A stretch of DNA of 64,000 nucleotides from Micropterus salmoides. Taxonomy: Eukaryota; Chordata; Actinopteri; Centrarchiformes; Centrarchidae. The notes under the pieces are model-generated. The model was not told the DNA's origin. It ran no database searches and was given only the letters and a program-made list of their open reading frames with translations. Location of the stretch: assembly GCF_014851395.1 (NCBI RefSeq), contig NW_024041484.1, positions 1,629,015-1,693,014 on the forward strand, given 5' to 3'. Both the position numbers and the translations under genes were made by a program. This document shows, in pieces, positions 58,109 through 64,000 of the stretch (position 1 is the first letter of the stretch; every line of letters begins with the position of its first letter).

Positions 58109-58205
58109 CGATGGACTGGTGACCTGTCCAGGGTGTACCCCGCCTTTCCCCCCGCGACCCTGTACGCAGGATAAGCGGTTGATGATGGATGGGTGGATGG
58201 ATGGA
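58109..58205 (+). mobile_element. 5'-truncated SINE, (GATG)n end
   Basis: GATGGACTGGTGACCTGTCC is followed by AGGGTGTACCCCGCCTTTCC, GCAGGATAAGCGGTTGATG and ATGGATGGGTGGATGG. It is the 3' portion of the family at 47571-47854. Confidence 0.85.
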
Positions 58206-58489
58206 GTAGCTGCAAGAGTCGCCATCACACAAATTTCACCACCTGTTCTTGTACATCATGGTCCACCACTTACACTCCAAATGTATGACCATGCAGACTG
58301 TACACACTGACCGCACTACCTGTCTGCACATGTCAGGATAAACCCAATGTAGAAGCCATAAACGCAACCACGTGCATGTCAGTTCTCCACCGTATGGGTA
58401 AGTAAAACATGTGTGAAGATCAGGACAACCCTTAGCCAAACTGGAACTGAAAACAAAGGCTAAAGGTCAGTGGGAAAAGCAGTTTATTA

Positions 58490-58560
58490 ATAATACTGTT
58501 CAAGTACAAGTAAAAGTCCTGCATTCAAAGTCAAGTGAAAGTATGTAAATACTAGATGGA
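58490..58560. repeat. Fragment of an AAGTACAAGTAAAAGTC repeat
   Basis: CAAGTACAAGTAAAAGTCCT then GCATTCAAAGTCAAGTGAAA is a common dispersed DNA-element fragment in fish, by recall. Confidence 0.45.
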
Positions 58561-60356
58561 AACTGCACTAAACGCAGATTGTCGCAAATTCGCATCACAC
58601 CTCTTCTTTTCAGACTGCAGCTGAGATAGTGTTTGTATTCCCCAAATGCCTGTTGGTGCATATTCGATACGTCCCTGAGAACCTTTTGCAAGCCCTGGTT
58701 TCTCGTTTACGCCTGTTGTCGCTAATTTGCATCATACCTGAATTTATATATTTTCTGTTCTATAGACAAATTAACAATTTCCACTTAATTTAACATTAAC
58801 CTGAAAGCAAATAAAAACAGTAATAAATTCAGATGCGCTTGTGGTTTCCTTTCTGACCGTATGACTGCTCCTGTTTCCTGTCATGTGGCAATATGTTGTG
58901 GCAATGTAAGAAAATATGAATTATTCTTTAATATCAGCGTCTGTTTCTGTGTTTATTGCATAAATTCCTGTGCGTGTTTGTGTGTATAGACCCCACAGCT
59001 TATGTACGTCTTCTTTCCGTATAGAACATAGTGAGATTATAGCTCCAGTTCTGCTTTAGCCGGCCTTTATCTCTGCCTGCTTCAACAAAAATGCAGTAAT
59101 TCAAAGAAAAGCTTCAAAAGCAACAGCACCGATGTTCAAAGACAGACAAGCTAAAGACTCAGCTCGGATCGTTGTAATTCCTTTACAGCATGTGTGTGTG
59201 TATGAGTCAGGGAGGGAAGGCTGGATGTGAGAGAGGAATATGTCACATGAAAAAGGGAAAAGGAGAGAGGTGAGGAAGGGAACACACCAGCAACAAGGTA
59301 GAGATGGATGATGGAGGAAGGACAGCAGCGTGGCTTCTGCTTTCTCACCTCAGCCTAAACTTAATACTCACTCGTTTCATTAAACTCACCACCCCCACAC
59401 TGCTGCGTCTCATCACACACACACACACACAGAGTCAGACGCAAAACAAAGACAGCCAGCAATTATGAGACGGTGTACACAAACACCACCTACTGAGCAA
59501 CGCATCCAAAACACACATTTTATCTGAGTACAGCAGCACTTCCTAACACTTCACAATGTCCTGACTGAACATAATGCATTACACACACACAAACACACAC
59601 CCCCTGAAACAGTGACAAAGACAGATACAGTGCATCATCAAGCAGCCTCGTAGGTGGTCTCTCTCTTCTCTTTCGCCCTCCTACACTCCATCTCTGTCTC
59701 TTTCATCCTGTCTGCTCCACTTCCACGTTCAGTGTGACGACGTCGCCTCCAGGAGAAAGTGGTTGAAGATTAAGCTGCAACTTTTTAGGACCACGACGTG
59801 GGCTTCTGATGAATGTTTATGAATGAAATGACTGGCCACTCGCCATCTGTCCCATGTCTGCTTTTAAACTGGATTGCTACTGACATCTGCAGTCTCACGC
59901 TACACTGCAGAACACACCTTTATTTTTTTGTGAAAGCCAGTTCATCACACAGAAACGCAGGTGGGAAAGCAGCTCCAAGTTGAGGTGCTTGAGGTTCGAG
60001 GATTTAAGCGTTTTTATATTTTCCTTTTTTTCCCTCTGTTTTGGTGCTGACCCTCAAATGGAGGGTGCACACACTCATACAGTATGTCTCCTCTGATATA
60101 CACGAGTGTCCTTGAACACAATAACAAGGTAGAGTTTTGATATTGAGATATGGTCACAATGTTACTTTGACAAAATGTGGCAAGTGATCCATTTTTCACT
60201 GTGATCACCAATCTCAATCCAATTCCAAGTGGTAGTTGATTTTGATGGTGTTATGTTATTTTCAACAGTTATATGGTGTTATGTTACCAAAGGGTCAAAT
60301 GACCACGAGTAATGTAACTCTCATGCCGGCGATTAGAGACCAACAATTAATAATAC
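58561..60356. other. Intronic stretch without a recognised gene
   Basis: Short CA tracts occur at 59415-59432 and 59580-59602, and a purine-rich patch at 59200-59340. No gene is called. Confidence 0.5.
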
Positions 60357-60720
60357 AGATGCACTGATCGATCAATTGGTGACTGGAAAGGGCCAATTGT
60401 CAGCTTCAGCCATGACTGTTGACCGGGACGATCAGTGTCACATATACTATTCTCTGCTGGTCACAATACCATACATGCTTCGCTGCACGATGTTTCACGT
60501 TGTGCCCACAGCAGCACATACAGTAACTGACACACACGTGCTAAAACATGTCGTTGGTGTGGAAGACATAACGCAAGTCCAAAATAAGCCGTGTTTCCCA
60601 CATAGACTTTACTTGGGCGGATCGCCCAGGTGTATTAATGGCGGCCACAGTATATTTGGCAAACCCATTTTAGCATTTTGCAGAGAAATACAGAGAGGTT
60701 ATCTGGTATTACATTAGTAG
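60357..60720 (+). mobile_element. hAT-like repeat fragments
   Basis: CAGATGCACTGATCGATCAA resembles the start of a hAT family whose ends begin with a TGCACCGATCGAT motif. At about 60588 a second family is suggested by GCCGTGTTTCCCACATAGAC then GGGCGGATCGCCCAGG. The 113-codon plus frame crosses both and is not a gene. Confidence 0.4.
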
Positions 60721-60966
60721 GCACGGACAGGGTGGATATTTTACAAGCACAGACCAGATAACAGTGAACACCTAATCTGGAGCACTTTTTATTTTAATAT
60801 GTCTGAGAGAGAGAAGGTCCTGTAACCTGTTGCAGTTTTAAAAATTTAAAGTTATCTAACAGTCAATGTTTTATTATGAACATACAATTGAATGGACGGA
60901 AGGAAGAATAACCAGTGCTTAGCTGCTGCTGCTGGGGATTCTAATGAAGAAAGAATTTTCCATTAA

Positions 60967-61663
60967 AAAGGTCATATTATGCTTTTTGGCATTTCCCCTG
61001 TCCTTTATTGTGTTACATATTTTTTTGTGTATGTAATAGGTTTGCAAAGTGAAAAAGCTCCAAGTCCAGCTCAAAGGAATTAGTGTGTAGCTGCAGTACC
61101 AGAGGCTGCTTTTTCAGGACAGCAATCCTAGGACCGGAACTGCATGTTACTCTTGACAGCCCCCTGAAGCCTATCACCCTAACCCTAACCATCACAGGGT
61201 GTGTGCCTAAACCTAAGTTACTGCGACCCTACAGCTGTGCTTGGAGACAGGGTTAACCACCTTTGTGTTGCTGTGCATGATCACCACCAATCCACTAGAT
61301 GGCGCTGTCGCAAAAGAACTACGGTCCTAGGACTGCGGGGGTCCTGAAAATGCAGCCTCCGTTACTGCAGCTATATAATAATGGAAAACAGCTTGATTGT
61401 AGTCCAGCCTTTACTTCTGTAACCTATCTGCGTCACTATGTAACACTCATCATAATGCTAATGCGGCTAGTGTGGCACTGGTTCTGGTTGTTTGCCTATC
61501 TTTTGGGATCAGACTCAGCCTCAAACATGTACTGCTGAACCGTAGCCATGGTTATTGGCTGAAGCAAAAATATGTTGTTTTTTGAAAATGAAACCATGTA
61601 AACCTATTCTGGTACAACCCCCAAATAAAATTATAAACCTGAAAATGAGCATAACATGACCTC
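60967..61663. mobile_element. TTAA-flanked non-autonomous DNA element
   Basis: TTAA lies on both sides (60963-60966 and 61664-61667). The ends are inverted repeats: AAAGGTCATATTATGC on the left and GCATAACATGACCTC on the right, with one mismatch in 14 after the first base. A 4-bp TTAA duplication is typical of piggyBac and Kolobok elements. No transposase frame is present. Confidence 0.8.
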
Positions 61664-62163
61664 TTAAAAGGTTCAGTGTGTAAGATTTAGTGGCATCTAG
61701 TGGTGAGGGTTGTGAATTGCAAACATCTGTCCAGTCTACCATTTCAAAGAGCAGAGGACAGTTACGGTGGCTGACACAGCACAAAAGTGTCTCTTCTGAG
61801 ACAGCAGAGAGTAGCCAGTCAAGAAGTGAGGTTTCATTGGGTAGATATATTAAGAAATTATATTTACTTAATCATTCAGTAAAACCATGTGTTATTGTGA
61901 CTTGGCCACTGATTGATAACATGGAAAATGTGAGCCAAGAGTGTGAAACATCATCACTGCACCACAGTCCATTACAAACCACACATTAAATAAAGTTTAT
62001 ACAAACATTGAAATGGATACACATTAATTCTCTCTGTGATTATGGACCCTCGCCAAAACTTCAATAATATCTGGACCACTGCCAGATTATGGTGCTTTGA
62101 TAGCAGCAAAAAATATAAATAAATACTTTGATAGCGATGCTGAAATAGATCTCAGTCATGATA

Positions 62164-62577
62164 GCAACAGTTACTCACATAATCACTTCCTCTTTAGTGG
62201 TTTTGCCAACAAAATAAAAGCGTGAGAAGCTTGTTTACTGTAATGCTGTAGTTGGAGTTGAACTGAGCTTTTACTTTGAAAGATTCTGAACGACATTAAA
62301 AGAGTCTGTGGCCTGCTTGACACACCTCTGAAAGAAAACGTGATTCCCCTGAATGTCCTCTGTCTGGAGATACTGCAAAAGCGTCCGTAGGTTGATGGTT
62401 GAGGATCAAACACCGAAAACAAAACCAGGGGAGCACATGCTTTAATGTGAGAAACATTCGCTGCAGAATCCATTTGTTGAAGAGACGGGAACAAAAAGTT
62501 GTCACAGGGTGGGATCAACCCCTCAACCCCTACGTTGCAAGGCGCATACCTTACCAACTGAGCTAACTAAACAACAT
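62164..62577 (-). repeat. Dispersed repeat with tRNA-like head, copy B
   Basis: In minus sense it begins with a tRNA-like head (62573-62503): A-box TAGCTCAGTTGG at 62566-62555 and B-box GGTTGATCCC at 62520-62511. It continues into sequence clearly related to 21059-21335 and ends GTGATTATGTGAGTAACTG. It looks like a long SINE, or a SINE fused to another repeat. Three overlapping minus-strand frames are not credible genes. Confidence 0.7.
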
Positions 62578-62812
62578 GTAGTCACGGGTCAAGATTATGG
62601 TTTATATTCTCATCCACCATCTAACTGTTGAAAATATTACTCCAATGAATCAGAATCGTCTAGTCCTGCTTATAGTTGACTGATCATGTGTTTTTGTGCA
62701 CGGCGATTGCGTGAGGGGGTGTTACAGACGGTAGCTCCACTTTAATCTTGAGAAGCTGCAGAGCTGCAGTTTCTATTCATTCAACTTACACTGTAAATTT
62801 CCAGCTAAACTG

Positions 62813-62840
62813 AGGCGCTCTCTCTCTCTCTCTCTCTCTC
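62813..62840. repeat. (TC)n microsatellite
   Basis: About 13 TC units. Confidence 0.93.
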
Positions 62841-64000
62841 GTCTGTCATTCATCGTTCTTGTGCAGACTTTTTCCGTGCATGCCATGCTGCTGACAACTT
62901 CATGCACGTTGCGGTTCCTCGCAGGTCTATTTCAAGTGGCCAGCTATTTAAAAACGATCGTTTGTGTGGTTCATCAACGGTGATAAATTATCCAAAAGTC
63001 CCGCGAGGTGCGGACAGCTCGGCACAACACCAGTTAAGCTGGAGCTCCGTCTCTTCAGCAAGTCTTCCACTGCCACTACACACACACGCCACGCCTACAC
63101 ATGTGCACTGACGACCGAGGGTTAGGGTTACAATTTTGGATTTATTCACGCACTTTAAAAACATTTATTGAAAGTTTTTTTCTTTTTACATGCTTATTTA
63201 CAGCATTAAACGTTGAAATGTATATTGGAACAGGCTGTTTATTAAGTTAGTGGGAGAAAACTGGTAGTTCTATGTAAAATCAAACGTTGAGCACCCCCAT
63301 ATTGCCAAAATGGCATGATCCTCGTTTTGCTGCGAAGCTTCAACTTTGAGATTGACAGTGGAATCAGTCTCCGCCCATCGAAGCATCAAGTCTTTGACTA
63401 ATCGGGGTCAACCTTTTCTTCTAACATACATATTCAACACAGTGATGAGTGTCTGAATTCTACCAGAAGTAGAACAAGATTGTAGTGATGAAACGCGCTC
63501 TGTGGCGCTGTTTGTGCGTTTTCAGCAACTATAGAAACATGGCGATGCAACGTGGCGACGTCCATGGAAGGGGGAACCCGCGGCTATGTAGATAGAAATG
63601 GCTCGTTATAAGGTAATAAGACATAATGGTTTATTATGTAAGGTTTTTAAACACCACTGAAAACATAGTTATGGATCTTATATTGCATTTCTATTAATAG
63701 ATCCTCAGAAATATTACACACTGAACCTTTAAAGAAAAGTTACAAAAATGTATGCTGTTAATTACAGGTTAGAAAAATTGGAAATTGGAACGGGCCAGGA
63801 AAAAATAATTATTAGTCTTTCCCTATCCTTGACCAAGTTTTTTAGTTACCTAACCTAACATTTTACAAACATTTTAATTGAGCAGAATCCTGGTATCACA
63901 GAAAGGTTCTGTCTGGGGATCAGGTTTCTTTTCCTTCATCTTTGTTCTTGTTACAGTAAAACAACAGCTGTTATTGCAGAGAGGTTGTAAAATGGCAGAT

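Larger units (their letters stand above)
61668..63728. mobile_element. TTAA-flanked element with nested repeat
   Basis: The ends are AAGGTTCAGTGTGTAA (61668-61683) and TTACACACTGAACCT (63714-63728), a perfect 15-bp inverted repeat. TTAA lies at 61664-61667 and 63729-63732. The left TTAA is shared with the preceding element. About 2 kb separate the ends; at least 62164-62577 is another repeat inserted inside. No transposase was recognised. Confidence 0.75.
51670..64000 (-). other. mpped1: mpped1 intron (partial), upstream of the 226-nt exon
   Basis: At least 12.3 kb of intron. I looked on the minus strand for the exon carrying the GDFTELG-type motif and did not find it, so it should lie beyond the right edge. 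The named repeats within it are listed separately. Confidence 0.85.

Noticed and set aside
62503..62573. True tRNA gene
   Set aside because: A and B boxes are present, but the acceptor and anticodon stems do not pair well and the sequence runs directly into a dispersed repeat.
51670..64000. MPPED1 exon with the GDFTELG-type motif
   Set aside because: No matching minus-strand sequence seen; the long minus frames at 51612-52323 come from the pyrimidine-rich tract.

Overview
This window is vertebrate DNA, most likely from a spiny-rayed teleost fish. It is AT-rich and dominated by non-coding sequence. It holds long CA/TG microsatellites, tRNA-headed SINEs, L2-type LINE remnants, hAT-like ends, TTAA-flanked miniature elements and several dispersed repeats that I recognise from fish genomes. 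I see no bacterial-style gene organisation, CRISPR array or operon.

The only protein-coding gene I can support lies on the minus strand. Three consecutive coding exons encode the conserved core of a metallophosphoesterase that best fits MPPED1 (gene mpped1). In gene order they are 51669-51444 (226 nt), 8251-8136 (116 nt) and 2299-2186 (114 nt). Reading frame and phase carry cleanly across both junctions: Trp is split TG|G and Gly is split G|GT. All splice sites are GT/AG. The two complete introns are 43,192 bp and 5,836 bp. The upstream exons (DxH and GD motifs) lie beyond 64000 and the last coding exon lies before position 1. Almost the whole window is therefore mpped1 intron.

The large intron (8252-51443) carries a decayed L2-type LINE at 9.36-12.08 kb, several SINEs, an inverted-repeat element at 16.56-16.87 kb and a hAT-like element with terminal inverted repeats at 36.68-37.98 kb. 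Two elements with GGTACC-type ends sit at 22.6 and 44.87 kb and share interior sequence with the hAT-like element. The 5.8-kb intron holds a 32-bp minisatellite of about 0.92 kb. The right-hand intron has two TTAA-flanked elements that share one TTAA site at 61664-61667.

The most functionally suggestive signals are next to the splice sites. The 116-nt exon has a UG-repeat directly at its acceptor. The 114-nt exon has a CA-repeat just after its donor. The 226-nt exon is preceded, in transcript sense, by about 500 nt of pyrimidine-rich sequence. I found no convincing nested protein gene. Several non-repetitive patches could be conserved regulatory sequence, but that needs cross-species alignment.
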